Of a stretch of 64,000 bases of DNA, positions 41,032 to 49,483 are shown one piece after another; the stretch's first letter is position 1, and the number at the start of each line of letters is the position of its first letter. The notes under the pieces are model-generated. The model did no database searches, was not told where the DNA came from, and saw only the letters and a list, made by a program, of their open reading frames with translations. A program made the translations under genes and the position numbers. The stretch covers positions 74,843 to 138,842 of the forward strand of contig NZ_JBAPLU010000011.1 in NCBI RefSeq assembly GCF_037083825.1. The letters are read 5' to 3'. This DNA comes from Klenkia sesuvii. GTDB lineage: Bacteria > Actinomycetota > Actinomycetes > Mycobacteriales > Geodermatophilaceae.

Positions 41032-42444
41032 TCAGTCGGTGCCGACCTCCATGGCGGCGCGGTCGAGCATCTGCTCGTCCTCGGAGGCCTCGCCGCGGGA
41101 GGCGATGGCGTCCGCCCCGCCGGCCTCGAGGTCGCCCACGAGGTCGGCGTGCGAGCCGAGCATGCCGATGGCGGCGTACTGCTCGAGCTTGGCGCGGGAG
41201 TCGGCGATGTCGAGGTTGCGCATCGTCAGCTGGCCGATGCGGTCGACCGGGCCGAACGCGGAGTCGGTGGTGCGCTCCATCGACAGCTTGTCGGGGTGGT
41301 AGCTGAACGACGGACCCTGGGTGTCGACGACCGCCCAGTCCTCGCCCCGGCGCAGGCGCACGGTGACTTGCCCGGTCACCGCGGCGCCGACCCAGCGCTG
41401 CAGCGACTCGCGCAGCATCAGGCCCTGCGGGTCCAGCCACCGGCCCTCGTACATCAGCCGGCCGAGGCGACGGCCCTCGCGGTGGTAGGTCTCGAGGGTG
41501 TCCTCGTTGTGGATGGCGTTGACCAGCCGCTCGTAGGCGATGTGCAGCAGGGCCATGCCCGGGGCCTCGTAGATGCCGCGGCTCTTGGCCTCGATGATTC
41601 GGTTCTCGATCTGGTCGCTCATGCCCAGCCCGTGCCGCCCGCCGACGGCGTTGGCCGCCAGGACGAGCTCGACGTCGGAGTCGAAGCGTCGGCCGTCGAT
41701 GCTGACCGGCCGGCCCTGCTCGAACCCGATCGTGACGTCCTCGGGCTCGATCTCCACGGCCGGGTCCCAGAACCGCACGCCCATGATCGGCTGCACGATC
41801 TCGATGCTGGTGTCCAGGTGCTCCAGCGACTTGGCCTCGTGCGTGGCCCCCCAGATGTTGGCGTCGGTGGAGTAGGCCTTCTCGGTGGAGTCGCGGTAGG
41901 GCAGGTCGTGGGCGACCAGCCACTCGCTCATCTCCTTGCGGCCACCCAGCTCGGTGACGAACTGCGCGTCCAGCCAGGGCTTGTAGATGCGCAGCTCGGG
42001 GTTGGCCAGCAGGCCGTACCGGTAGAAGCGCTCGATGTCGTTGCCCTTGAAGGTGGAGCCGTCGCCCCAGATGCCGACGCCGTCCTCCAGCATGGCCCGC
42101 ACCAGCAGGGTCCCGGTGACCGCGCGGCCCAGGGGGGTGGTGTTGAAGTAGGCGCGCCCACCCGAGCGGATGTGGAAGGCGCCGCAGGTCAGCGCGGCCA
42201 GGCCCTCCTCGACCAGGGCGGCCCGGCAGTCCACGAGCCGGGAGAGCTCGGCGCCGTACTGCGTGGCCCGGCCGGGGATCGACCCGATGTCGGTCTCGTC
42301 GTACTGGCCGATGTCGGCGGTGTAGGTGCAGGGCACCGCTCCCTTGTCGCGCATCCACGCGACCGCCACGGAGGTGTCGAGACCACCGGAGAAGGCGATG
42401 CCGACGCGCTCGCCGACGGGGAGGGACGTGAGGACCTTGGACAC
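41032..42444 (-). CDS. argG: Argininosuccinate synthase
   Basis: ArgG condenses citrulline and aspartate with ATP in arginine synthesis. The 470-residue protein is of the longer type 2 form (E. coli-like) rather than the 400-residue form. It shows the ATP pyrophosphatase loop AFSGGLDTSVAVAW at residues 17-30 and TADIGQYDETDIGSIPGRATQYGAE. GNDIERFYRYGLLANPELRIYKPW and STDANIWGATHEAKSLE follow, with IDGRRFDSDVELV and GRHGLGMSDQIENRIIEAKSRGIYEAPG further on. It appears leaderless, with a CATAAT -10 eight bases upstream. No other arg genes are adjacent. Confidence 0.97.
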   Translation of the reverse strand: MSKVLTSLPVGERVGIAFSGGLDTSVAVAWMRDKGAVPCTYTADIGQYDETDIGSIPGRATQYGAELSRLVDCRAALVEEGLAALTCGAFHIRSGGRAYFNTTPLGRAVTGTLLVRAMLEDGVGIWGDGSTFKGNDIERFYRYGLLANPELRIYKPWLDAQFVTELGGRKEMSEWLVAHDLPYRDSTEKAYSTDANIWGATHEAKSLEHLDTSIEIVQPIMGVRFWDPAVEIEPEDVTIGFEQGRPVSIDGRRFDSDVELVLAANAVGGRHGLGMSDQIENRIIEAKSRGIYEAPGMALLHIAYERLVNAIHNEDTLETYHREGRRLGRLMYEGRWLDPQGLMLRESLQRWVGAAVTGQVTVRLRRGEDWAVVDTQGPSFSYHPDKLSMERTTDSAFGPVDRIGQLTMRNLDIADSRAKLEQYAAIGMLGSHADLVGDLEAGGADAIASRGEASEDEQMLDRAAMEVGTD

Positions 42445-42452
42445 GACAAGAG

Positions 42453-42458
42453 ATTATG
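42453..42458 (-). promoter_or_regulatory. -10 element (CATAAT) of argG
   Basis: Read on the minus strand, CATAAT ends eight bases before the GTG at 42444. It is the most AT-rich hexamer in the region and close to the TATAAT consensus. A leaderless argG mRNA is implied. A weak ATGACA lies upstream but at short spacing. Confidence 0.55.
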
Positions 42459-42473
42459 CACGCCTCCGCATTG

Positions 42474-43121
42474 TCATGCAGAGTCGGGGTCGGCCAACCC
42501 GTGCTCGATGGCGTACCGGGTGAGCTCGACCCGGTTGTGCAGCTGCAGCTTGCGCAGCGTGTTCTGCACGTGGTTCTCCACCGTGCGGTGGGACAGCACC
42601 AGCCGCTCGGCGATCGCCTTCGCCGACAGCCCCCGGCTGACCAGCTTGAGCACCTCGGTCTCCCGCTCGGTCAGCCGCGGAGCGCCGTCGTCCGGACCGG
42701 ACTGCAGCCGCCGGTACTCACCGAGCAGCAACCCGGCGAGGCCGGCGGAGAACACCGCGTCACCGGCCGCCGTGCGGGTGACCGCGTCGGCCAGCTCGTC
42801 GGCCGAGGCCGACTTGACCAGGTAGCCCGAGGCGCCGGCCTTGACCGCCTCGAGGACGTCGGCCTGCTCGGCGCTGGCCGACAGCACCAGCACCCGGGTG
42901 GCCGGCAGGGCCGCGACGACGTCCCGGGTGGCGTCGACCCCGGACCCCTCGCCCAGCTGCAGGTCCATCACCACCACGTCGGGACGCACGGCCCGCGCCC
43001 GGCGGACGGCGGCCCCGACGTCGCCCGCCGTCGCGACCACCTCGAAGCCGCGGGCCACCAGGTCGCGCTCCACGGCCTCGCGCCACATCGGGTGGTCGTC
43101 GACCACCATCACCGTCGTCAT
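42474..43121 (-). CDS. Two-component response regulator, NarL/LuxR type
   Basis: The 215-residue protein has a receiver domain at residues 1-120: Asp pair in VVDDHP, phosphorylated Asp in VVMDLQLGEG near 52, and conserved Lys in YLVKSASA near 103. A LuxR-type HTH at about 148-205 follows (LTERETEVLKLVSRGLSAKAIAERLVLSHRTVENHVQNTLRKL). Its ATG overlaps the kinase stop as ATGA, so the pair is co-translated. The target is not evident; argG follows downstream but has its own promoter. Confidence 0.95.
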   Translation of the reverse strand: MTTVMVVDDHPMWREAVERDLVARGFEVVATAGDVGAAVRRARAVRPDVVVMDLQLGEGSGVDATRDVVAALPATRVLVLSASAEQADVLEAVKAGASGYLVKSASADELADAVTRTAAGDAVFSAGLAGLLLGEYRRLQSGPDDGAPRLTERETEVLKLVSRGLSAKAIAERLVLSHRTVENHVQNTLRKLQLHNRVELTRYAIEHGLADPDSA

Positions 43122-44242
43122 CGTCCGGTCCCCCTCGGGATCGTCAGCTCCCACTCGGTGCCCTGGCCCGGGCCGGTGTGCAGGACGGCGGTGCCGCCCA
43201 GGTCGGCCAGCCTGCCGCAGATCGACGAGCGCACCCCGTGGTGGCCCTCGGTGACCGCCCTGGCCAGCCGGCCCTCGGGGATGCCGGGGCCGTCGTCGCG
43301 CACCACGACGACCACCTCGTCGTCGGCCGGCTCCAGCGACACCCACGACCGGGCGCCCGGGGCGTGCTCGGCGGTGTTGGCCAGGGCCTCGCGCACCGCC
43401 GCGGCCAGCTCCGCCGTCGTGCCCGCGGGCAGCTCGACCGGCCCGGCGGGCCCGGCGACCTCGACGTCGGGGGTGGCCAGCAGGCGCAGCACGGCACCCA
43501 GGTCGGCGGTGCCCACCGCCACCTCGGGGCCGGTGGTGAGCAACCCCCGCAGGGCGACCTCCTGCTCGGCGGCCAGCCGGGCCAGGTCGGCGAGCCCGTC
43601 GGCGGACTCGGCGCGCCGCCGCACCGCGGCCAGCACCTGCAGCACGCCGTCGTGCACCGCCCTGCCCAGCCGCTCCCGCTCGGCGGCGGCGGCCTGGGCG
43701 GCCGCCGCCGCGCGCAGCACCAGCTCGGCCTGCTGGGTGATGGTCGCCGCGTGGCCCAGCAGCACCGCGACCAGCACGAGCAGGGTGAGGTTGAAGACCT
43801 CGCGGTCCCCGACGTACCCGCGCATGAAGGTGACCGCGGCCCAGACCACCAGCGCCCCCACCAGGCCGCCGCCCCGCCCGCGCACCAGCGCCATCGCCAG
43901 GGCCGGCCCGGCGACCCAGATCGAGGTGACGATGGGCGCCCCCTCGCCGAAGGCGCCCGCGGGTTGGGTGGCCACGGTGGCGGCCAGCAGCAGCACGGTC
44001 ACGCCGAGGTCGAGCAGCGCCGTGCGGGTGCGGCGGCCGGCGGCTCGGCTGTAGGCGGCGGTGACCACCCCGGTCCACGCGGCCATCGCGGCGAGCACGG
44101 CCAGCGGGGCGACCACCCCGGGGTAGTCGTCGCGCTCGCGGAACCACCCGGCCACCGCCAGCACCCAGGCCACCAGCCGGAAGGCCACCACCACCCGCCA
44201 CAGCGGGGTGAGCAGGTCGCGGTGCTGCAGGGGGTCGCCCAT
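43118..44242 (-). CDS. Sensor histidine kinase, HisKA_3 (NarL-type partner)
   Basis: This 374-residue kinase has an N-terminal membrane part with about five segments (residues 15-160). A HisKA_3 dimerisation helix follows with RLGRAVHDGVLQVLAAV near residue 190; the His is the phosphorylation site. The ATPase domain has REALANTAEHA (N box) and RDDGPGIPEGRL (G1), and GVRSSICGRLADLGG near the C-terminus. The PspC/desK-like layout suggests a membrane or cell-envelope signal. The ATG overlaps the upstream HAD stop by one base, so all three genes form one unit. Confidence 0.92.
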   Translation of the reverse strand: MGDPLQHRDLLTPLWRVVVAFRLVAWVLAVAGWFRERDDYPGVVAPLAVLAAMAAWTGVVTAAYSRAAGRRTRTALLDLGVTVLLLAATVATQPAGAFGEGAPIVTSIWVAGPALAMALVRGRGGGLVGALVVWAAVTFMRGYVGDREVFNLTLLVLVAVLLGHAATITQQAELVLRAAAAAQAAAAERERLGRAVHDGVLQVLAAVRRRAESADGLADLARLAAEQEVALRGLLTTGPEVAVGTADLGAVLRLLATPDVEVAGPAGPVELPAGTTAELAAAVREALANTAEHAPGARSWVSLEPADDEVVVVVRDDGPGIPEGRLARAVTEGHHGVRSSICGRLADLGGTAVLHTGPGQGTEWELTIPRGTGR

Positions 44243-45051
44243 CAGGCGCGGCGGGCCGTGCCCAGCGCCCGACGGCGGACGTACCAGGCCAGCCCGACGA
44301 CCGCGGCCCCGACGCCGACCGCGGCCCCGGTGACCACCTGCCCGCGCTGCACCGAGCGGGAGCTCAGCGCCACCGGACGGCGGAACTCCAGCACCGGCCA
44401 GCCGCGCTCGGCCGCGGCCCGGCGCAGCGCGCGGTCGGGGTTGACCGCGGTGGGGTGGCCCACCGCCGTGAGCATGGGGAGGTCGGTGATGGAGTCGGAG
44501 TAGGCGTGGCAGTCGGCCAGGTCGTAGCCCTGCTCGGCGGCGACCGCCCGCATCGCCTCGGCCTTCCCCTCGCCGTAGGCGTAGAACTCGATCTCGCCGG
44601 TGTAGCGCCCGTCGACGACCACCATGCGGGTGGCCACCACCCGGTCGACGCCGAGCATCTCGCCGATCGGCTCGACCATCTCGGCCCCGCTGCTGGAGAC
44701 CACGACGACCTCGCGGCCGGCCGCCCGGTGCGCCTCGACCAGGTCCACGGCCTCGGCGTAGACCAGGGGGTCGACGATGCTGTGCAGGGTCTCCCGCACG
44801 ATCTCGTGCACCGTGTCGACGCTCCAGCCGGTGCACATGGCGGTGATCTGCGCGCGCATCCGCTCCATCTGCACCGCGTCGGCACCGGCCAGGGAGAACA
44901 CGAACTGGGCGTAGGCGCCCTTGAGCACGGCCCGGCGGTTGATCAACCCGCCCTGGAAGAACGGCCGACCGAAGGCCAGCGTGCTGGACTTCGCGATCAC
45001 GGTCTTGTCCAGGTCGAAGAACACCGCACTGCGGGGCTCGTCGCGGGTCAT
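44242..45051 (-). CDS. HAD-IB family phosphatase with C-terminal membrane anchor (Rv3661-like)
   Basis: The 269-residue protein has a SerB-like HAD-IB layout: FFDLDKTVIAKSS (motif I) near residue 10, VVSSSGAEMVEPI (motif II) near 110, KAEAMRAV and SDSITDLPML (motif III) near 190. The helical cap holds INRRAVLKGAYAQFVFSLAG. A C-terminal membrane segment (VVTGAAVGVGAAVVGLAWYVRRR) would tether it. In Mycobacterium the homologue Rv3661 sits divergent from ssd, and the same arrangement occurs here. The substrate is uncertain; a phosphoserine or phospholipid role has been suggested for relatives. Confidence 0.88.
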   Translation of the reverse strand: MTRDEPRSAVFFDLDKTVIAKSSTLAFGRPFFQGGLINRRAVLKGAYAQFVFSLAGADAVQMERMRAQITAMCTGWSVDTVHEIVRETLHSIVDPLVYAEAVDLVEAHRAAGREVVVVSSSGAEMVEPIGEMLGVDRVVATRMVVVDGRYTGEIEFYAYGEGKAEAMRAVAAEQGYDLADCHAYSDSITDLPMLTAVGHPTAVNPDRALRRAAAERGWPVLEFRRPVALSSRSVQRGQVVTGAAVGVGAAVVGLAWYVRRRALGTARRA

Positions 45052-45110
45052 GGGGCACGAGGCTAAGGGCAGCACGGCCCACCGACGGCCGGCGCGCCGT
45101 CGTCCACACC

Positions 45111-45127
45111 CGGAGGGGTTGTCCACA
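45111..45127. promoter_or_regulatory. Paired TCCACA (DnaA-box-like) motifs between the HAD gene and ssd
   Basis: CGTCCACA (45111-45118) and TTGTCCACA (45119-45127) lie back to back in the divergent 126-base gap. TTGTCCACA equals the actinobacterial DnaA box consensus. Two boxes are too few for an origin; a regulatory site is more likely. Confidence 0.4.
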
Positions 45128-45177
45128 GATCCGCCGCAGGCCTCCCGCGGCGCTCCGCGGCGGTGCTCACTGGCCGC

Positions 45178-46236
45178 GTGGACGAACACCCCCTGGTGAT
45201 CAGCGCCGACGAGGCGCTGGTCGACGACCTGCTGCACCTGCTGGCCGCGGCCGGCACCATCCCCGAGCTCACCCACGGCGGGTCCGCGCTGCGCCGCGCG
45301 CACCGCGCGGCCCCGCTGGTGGTGCTCGGCGCCGACGTGCTCGGCGCGGCCGCCGTGCGGGCGCTGCCCCGGCGTCCGGGAGTCCTGGTGGCCAGCCGCG
45401 ACGAGCTGACCGGGGAGGAGTTCCAGGCCGCCCTGGCCGTGGGCGCCGAGCGGGTGGTCGTGCTCCCCCGCGACGAGGGCTGGCTGGTCGAGCGGGCCGC
45501 CCGGGCCGTGCGCGACCCCGTCGACCCCGGGGCGCTGGTGGTGGTGTCGGGGGCCAGCGGCGGCGCCGGGGCGAGCACGCTGGCCACCGCCCTGGCCCTG
45601 GGCGTGCGCGGCGAGCGGGGTGCGGTGCTCGTCGACGCCGACCCCACGGGCGGTGGGCTCGACCTGCTGCTGGGCGCGGAGTGGTCCGAGGGCCTGCGGT
45701 GGCCGGACCTGACCGGGTTGCGCGGCCGGGTGGACGGCGCCGCGGTGGTGGCCTCGCTGCCGCTGGCCCACGGGGTGCACGTGCTCGCCCCCTCCCGCGA
45801 GGTGCCCTGCCTCCCGCCCCCGGAGGCCCTGCAGGCGGTGGTGTCCGCTGCCCGCACCGACGGCCACCCGGTCGTGCTCGACCTGCCCCGGGGCGCCGAC
45901 CCGGCGTTCGCCGAGCATCTGCTGGCCGAGGCCGACCTCGGCGTCCTCGTCGTCCCGGGGCGGGTGCGCGCGCTCGGTGCCGCCGGGTTGCTGCTGGCCG
46001 GCCCGGTCTGGGGCCGTGCGGTGGTGGTGGCCCGCACGGCACCCGGCGGCGTCGGCGCCGGCGAGGTCGCGACGGCGCTCGGGCGCCCCGTCGCGGCCGA
46101 ACTGGTGCACGACCGCTCGGCGCAGGCTCGCGGCGAACGCGGCGAGCCACCGCAGGTCGGGGCCCGCACGCCACTGGGTCAGGTGGTCCGCCGGCTGCTG
46201 CCCCGGCTCGACCAGCGGGCGGTGGCCGGTGCCTGA
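45178..46236 (+). CDS. ssd: Septum-site-determining-like / CpaE-type ATPase (Ssd) of the Tad locus
   Basis: The roughly 352-residue protein has a receiver-like N-terminal region (residues 1-110) without clear phospho-acceptor residues. A MinD/ParA-type ATPase follows, with the deviant Walker A GASGGAGASTLATALAL near residue 122 and VLVDADPTGGGLDLLLG near 148. VVLDLPRGAD follows near 240. In actinobacteria this Rv3660c-like protein starts the Flp/Tad locus and affects septation; CpaE homologues position the pilus machinery. The start is either GTG 45178 or GTG 45163; neither has a ribosome site. It overlaps tadA by eight bases. Confidence 0.87.
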   Translation: MDEHPLVISADEALVDDLLHLLAAAGTIPELTHGGSALRRAHRAAPLVVLGADVLGAAAVRALPRRPGVLVASRDELTGEEFQAALAVGAERVVVLPRDEGWLVERAARAVRDPVDPGALVVVSGASGGAGASTLATALALGVRGERGAVLVDADPTGGGLDLLLGAEWSEGLRWPDLTGLRGRVDGAAVVASLPLAHGVHVLAPSREVPCLPPPEALQAVVSAARTDGHPVVLDLPRGADPAFAEHLLAEADLGVLVVPGRVRALGAAGLLLAGPVWGRAVVVARTAPGGVGAGEVATALGRPVAAELVHDRSAQARGERGEPPQVGARTPLGQVVRRLLPRLDQRAVAGA

Positions 46237-47398
46237 CCCGCTGGTGGACCGGGTGCGGGCCCGGCTCGCCGGTGGTGCCGGGCCGCCGGACCAGGCCACC
46301 GTGGCCGCGTTGGTGCGCCAGGAGAGCGGTGGTCTGCTGGGCGACGGCGACGTGCTCACCGCCGTCCGCGCGGCGGTCGACGAGCTCTCGGGTGCCGGGG
46401 TGCTCGAACCGCTGCTGCGGGCGCCGGGCACCACCGACGTGCTGGTGGTCGGCCCCGACCAGGTGTGGGTCGACCGGGGTGCGGGGCTCGAGCGCACCGC
46501 TGTGCGGTTCACCGACGACGACGCGGTGCGGCGGCTGGCCGTGCGGCTGGCCGGGTCCGCCGGACGTCGGCTGGACGACGCCGCACCGTGGGTCGACGTC
46601 GGCCTGCCCGACGGCACCCGGTTGCACGCCGTCCTGCCACCGGTCTCGGGCAGCGGCACCTGCCTGTCGCTGCGGGTGCTGCGCCGCGCCCGGCTGGGCC
46701 TCGCCGACCTCGCCGGTGCCGGGGCGCTGCCGGGGCGGTCCGCGGAGCTGCTCACCGCACTGGTGCGGCGGCGGGTGGCCTTCCTGGTCACCGGCGGCAC
46801 CGGCACCGGCAAGACCACCCTGCTCTCGGCCCTGCTGGGCCTGGCCGACCCGGGCGAGCGGCTGCTGCTCTGCGAGGACGCCGCCGAGCTTGACCCGGCG
46901 CACCCGCACGTCGTCCGGCTCCTCACCCGCCCGGCCAACGTCGAGGGGGTGGGCGCGGTCGACCTGCGCGACCTGGTGCGCCAGGCGCTGCGGATGCGGC
47001 CCGACCGGCTGGTGGTCGGCGAGGTGCGGGGGCCCGAGGTGGTCGACCTGCTGGCCGCGCTGAACACCGGCCACGACGGCGGCTGCGGCACCCTGCACGT
47101 CAACCGGGTGGTCGACGTCCCGGCGCGGCTCGAAGCGCTCGGGACGGCGGCCGGGCTCGGACGCGCCGCCGTGCACAGCCAGGCCGCCGCGGCCCTGTCG
47201 GTGGTGGTCCACCTGCGACGCGGCTCGGCCGGCCGACAGGTGCACGAGATCGGGCTGGTCCGCCGGGCCGGCGAGCTCGTCGAGGTCGAGCCCGGGTGGC
47301 GGGCCGACGGCGGCCCGGCGCCGGCGGCGGCCGAGCTGCACGAGATGCTCGGCCGGGCGGCTGCGGCGGTACCCGGGGTACCCGGGGTGCCCTGGTGA
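46229..47398 (+). CDS. tadA: TadA/CpaF-type secretion ATPase
   Basis: TadA powers assembly of Flp pili or related secretion. The 389-residue protein has the T2SS-E type ATPase: VLVVGPDQVWVDRG, then Walker A FLVTGGTGTGKTTLLSAL near residue 189, and the Asp box LLLCEDAAEL. RPDRLVVGEVRGPEVVDLLAALNTGHDGGCGTLHVN is the Walker B/His box near 255-285. It is shorter than proteobacterial TadA because the N-terminal region is reduced, as in Rv3659c. GTG 46229 overlaps ssd, and the stop overlaps tadB. Confidence 0.94.
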   Translation: MPDPLVDRVRARLAGGAGPPDQATVAALVRQESGGLLGDGDVLTAVRAAVDELSGAGVLEPLLRAPGTTDVLVVGPDQVWVDRGAGLERTAVRFTDDDAVRRLAVRLAGSAGRRLDDAAPWVDVGLPDGTRLHAVLPPVSGSGTCLSLRVLRRARLGLADLAGAGALPGRSAELLTALVRRRVAFLVTGGTGTGKTTLLSALLGLADPGERLLLCEDAAELDPAHPHVVRLLTRPANVEGVGAVDLRDLVRQALRMRPDRLVVGEVRGPEVVDLLAALNTGHDGGCGTLHVNRVVDVPARLEALGTAAGLGRAAVHSQAAAALSVVVHLRRGSAGRQVHEIGLVRRAGELVEVEPGWRADGGPAPAAAELHEMLGRAAAAVPGVPGVPW

Positions 47399-48255
47399 GC
47401 GGGGCACTGCTGTGCCTCGCCGCGGCCGTGCTCTGCTGGCCGCCGGTCACCGTGCTGGCCCGGCTGCGGGTGCCGGCCCGCCCCGCCCGGGGCGAGGTGA
47501 CGGTGCCCGCCGCCCTCGCGGTCGCGGTCGGCGGGGTGGGGGCCGTGGTGAGCACCCCGGTCGTCGGGGCGCTCGCCGGTACGGTCACCGCGCTCGCTCT
47601 GCGGGCCTGGCGCGCCCGGCAACGCGCCCTGGACGGTCAGGCCCAGGTGCGGGCCCTGGCGGAGGCGCTGGGGGTGCTGGCCGCCGAGCTGCGGGCCGGG
47701 CGGCCCTTGGCCGCGGCCACCGGCACGGCCGTCGCGAGCTGCCCGCACCCGGGGGCGGCCCGGGCCCTGCGGCCGGTGCTCGCCGGCGCCGCGGTGCCGG
47801 GTGGTGCGGCGCCGGGTGGCGCGGAGCCGGGTGGTGCGGTGAAGGGTGGTGCCCGGCAGGTCCGCGGGCCCGGTGGGCCGGCGGGTGAGCTGGCCGGGGA
47901 GCTGCCTGCCGAGGCCCGGACGGCACTGGACCGGGTGGTCACCGCGGCGGCGGTGTCGGCGCGCACCGGGTGCTCCCTGGCCGCCGTGGTCACCGTTGCC
48001 GAGGACGACCTGCGGGCCCGGCTGCGCACCCGGGCCGAGCTGGGTGCCGCCCTGTCCGGCCCGCGTGCGTCGGCGACCGTGCTGGCCGGGTTGCCGGTGC
48101 TGGGCCTGGCGATGGGCGCCGGCATCGGGGCCGATCCCTGGTCGGTGCTGACCACGACCCCGGTGGGCACGGTGCTGCTCGTCGTCGGGGTCGGGCTGGA
48201 GGCCGCGGGCCTGCTCTGGTCGGGCCGGCTGGCCGAACGGGCGGCCCGGTCGTGA
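47395..48255 (+). CDS. tadB: TadB-like inner-membrane platform protein (T2SF domain)
   Basis: The 286-residue protein has hydrophobic segments at both ends and a central T2SF-like helical domain (QVRALAEALGVLAAELRAGRPLAAATGTAV and AAVSARTGCSLAAVVTVAEDDLRARLRTRAELGAALSG). Its place after tadA fits the Rv3658c position. A 60-base in-frame repeat near residues 134-153 encodes (V/A/E)PGGA units. This lies in the middle of the cytoplasmic domain, where a flexible loop is expected. The GTG overlaps the tadA stop as GTGA. Confidence 0.85.
   Translation: MSGALLCLAAAVLCWPPVTVLARLRVPARPARGEVTVPAALAVAVGGVGAVVSTPVVGALAGTVTALALRAWRARQRALDGQAQVRALAEALGVLAAELRAGRPLAAATGTAVASCPHPGAARALRPVLAGAAVPGGAAPGGAEPGGAVKGGARQVRGPGGPAGELAGELPAEARTALDRVVTAAAVSARTGCSLAAVVTVAEDDLRARLRTRAELGAALSGPRASATVLAGLPVLGLAMGAGIGADPWSVLTTTPVGTVLLVVGVGLEAAGLLWSGRLAERAARS
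47794..47853 (+). repeat. 15-nt in-frame tandem repeat in tadB
   Basis: Four units (47794, 47809, 47824 and 47839) encode VPGGA, APGGA, EPGGA and VKGGA. Differences are mostly in the first codon. The unit length keeps the frame if copy number changes. Confidence 0.8.
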
Positions 48256-48283
48256 CCCCCGTTGCCCGCGGGGGCCGGCCCCG

Positions 48284-49120
48284 GTGACCGCGGGCCTCGC
48301 CCCGGTCCTGGTGCTGGCCGCCGCGCTGCTGGTCTGGCCCCGCGCGCCCGGCCCGCTCGACCGTCTCCGCACGGGGCCCGGATCGGCAACCGGGGCCCGT
48401 TCGGCAACCGGGGCCGGTCCGGCAGCCGGGGCCCGTTCGGCAGCCGGGCCAGGGTCGGCAGCCGGGGTCGGTTCGGCAGCCGGGGTGGTGGCGGCCCGGG
48501 ACGAGCCACCCGTCGGGCCGGGGACGGCGGGTCGGGCGCGGCGGTGGGGGCTGGGGGTGCTGGCCGGCGTGACCGTGCTGGTCCTCGGTGGGCTCGGCCC
48601 GGTCACGCTCCTGCTCGCCGCCGGGGCCACGGTCGCCGTCCAGCGGTGGGCCGCGCGGGCCGTGCGGGCCGCACCCGACGACGGCGCCCGGGTACGGGCG
48701 GACCTGCCCCTGGTGTGCGACCTGCTGGCCGTCTGCCTCGCCGCCGGCACCCCGGTGGGCGGGGCGGTGGCGGCCGTGGGCGCGGCCTCCGGCGGGCCGC
48801 TCGGCGGCGCGCTGTCGACGGTCGCGCGTCAGCTGCAGCTGGGCGCCTCTCCGCGGACGGCCTGGGTCGGCGCTCCCGAGGACGCCGCCGCCCTGGCCCG
48901 GGTGGTCGTGCGGGCGGGGGAGTCCGGTTCCTCGGTCGTGCCCGCCCTGCACGCGCTGGCCGCCGACCTGCGCACGGCGCAGCGCTCGGCGACGGCAGCT
49001 GCGGTCCAGCGAGCTGGGGTGTGGGTGCTGGCCCCGCTCGGGTTGTGCTTCCTGCCCGCGTTCCTGTGCCTGGGCGTCGTCCCGCTGGTGCTCGGCATCG
49101 CCGCGGACGTGCTGCCGTGA
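48284..49120 (+). CDS. tadC: TadC-like inner-membrane platform protein (T2SF domain)
   Basis: The 278-residue protein starts with a membrane segment (residues 4-18) and then a Ser/Ala/Gly repeat region at about residues 32-68. A second membrane segment follows near 85-110 and a T2SF domain (LPLVCDLLAVCLAAGTPVGGAVAAVGAASGGPLGGALSTVARQLQLGASPRTAW). C-terminal segments end in LPAFLCLGVVPLVLGIAADVL, typical of TadC. The repeat region is not found in usual TadC proteins. There is a 28-base gap after tadB. Confidence 0.84.
   Translation: MTAGLAPVLVLAAALLVWPRAPGPLDRLRTGPGSATGARSATGAGPAAGARSAAGPGSAAGVGSAAGVVAARDEPPVGPGTAGRARRWGLGVLAGVTVLVLGGLGPVTLLLAAGATVAVQRWAARAVRAAPDDGARVRADLPLVCDLLAVCLAAGTPVGGAVAAVGAASGGPLGGALSTVARQLQLGASPRTAWVGAPEDAAALARVVVRAGESGSSVVPALHALAADLRTAQRSATAAAVQRAGVWVLAPLGLCFLPAFLCLGVVPLVLGIAADVLP
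48380..48487 (+). repeat. 18-nt in-frame tandem repeat (six units) in tadC
   Basis: Units start at 48380, 48398, 48416, 48434, 48452 and 48470 and share TCGGCAACCGGGGCC or close variants. They encode hexapeptides of the type GSATGA, RSATGA, GPAAGA, RSAAGP, GSAAGV and GSAAGV in the loop between the first two membrane segments. Confidence 0.85.
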
Positions 49121-49166
49121 CCGCACCCGGTCGGCCCAGCACATCCGGTCCGGCCGCGCTGGTCGT

Positions 49167-49194
49167 CGTCCACATCGGGGGCCCCTGTCCACAG
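49167..49194. promoter_or_regulatory. Paired TCCACA motifs before the Flp pilin gene
   Basis: CGTCCACA (49167-49174) and CTGTCCACAG (49185-49194) lie in the 159-base gap between tadC and the pilin gene, about 90 bases before its start. They are like those at 45111 and 53030. An internal promoter for the pilin would be expected here, but no clear -10 was found. Confidence 0.35.
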
Positions 49195-49279
49195 ATGTCG
49201 CCGAGCTGGTCCCGGCGGGGTCGGTGGGCAGCAGGGTCGAGGTGTGGCCCGGCGAGCGGGCCGGACGAGGAGGCGTGGC

Positions 49280-49483
49280 ATGGGCAAGGTGTGGCGGCAG
49301 GTGCGGCGGGCGCGGCAGCGGCTGGTGGGGGAGCCCGAGGCCGGCATGAGCACGGCCGAGTACGCGGTCGGCACGGTCGCGGCGTGCGCGTTCGCGGCGG
49401 TGCTCTACCAGGTGGTCAGCGGGGAGTCGGTGGTCGCCGGGTTGAGCGCTCTCGTGGCGCGGGCGCTGGCGACGCTGGGGTGA
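49280..49483 (+). CDS. Flp/type IV pilin-like small protein (DUF4244, Rv3656c-like)
   Basis: This 67-residue prepilin-like protein has a basic leader ending in EPEAG followed by MSTAEYAVGTVAACAFAAVLYQVV. Cleavage after Gly would place Glu at position +5 of the mature protein, the hallmark of type IV and Flp pilins, followed by one hydrophobic helix. A prepilin peptidase gene is not in the window. GAGGAGG before the ATG at 49280 is a strong ribosome site, as expected for a highly made structural subunit. It opens the downstream half of the Tad locus. Confidence 0.88.
   Translation: MGKVWRQVRRARQRLVGEPEAGMSTAEYAVGTVAACAFAAVLYQVVSGESVVAGLSALVARALATLG

Noticed and set aside
45111..45127. Replication origin
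   Set aside because: Only two DnaA-like boxes, no AT-rich region, and no dnaA, dnaN or gidB nearby.
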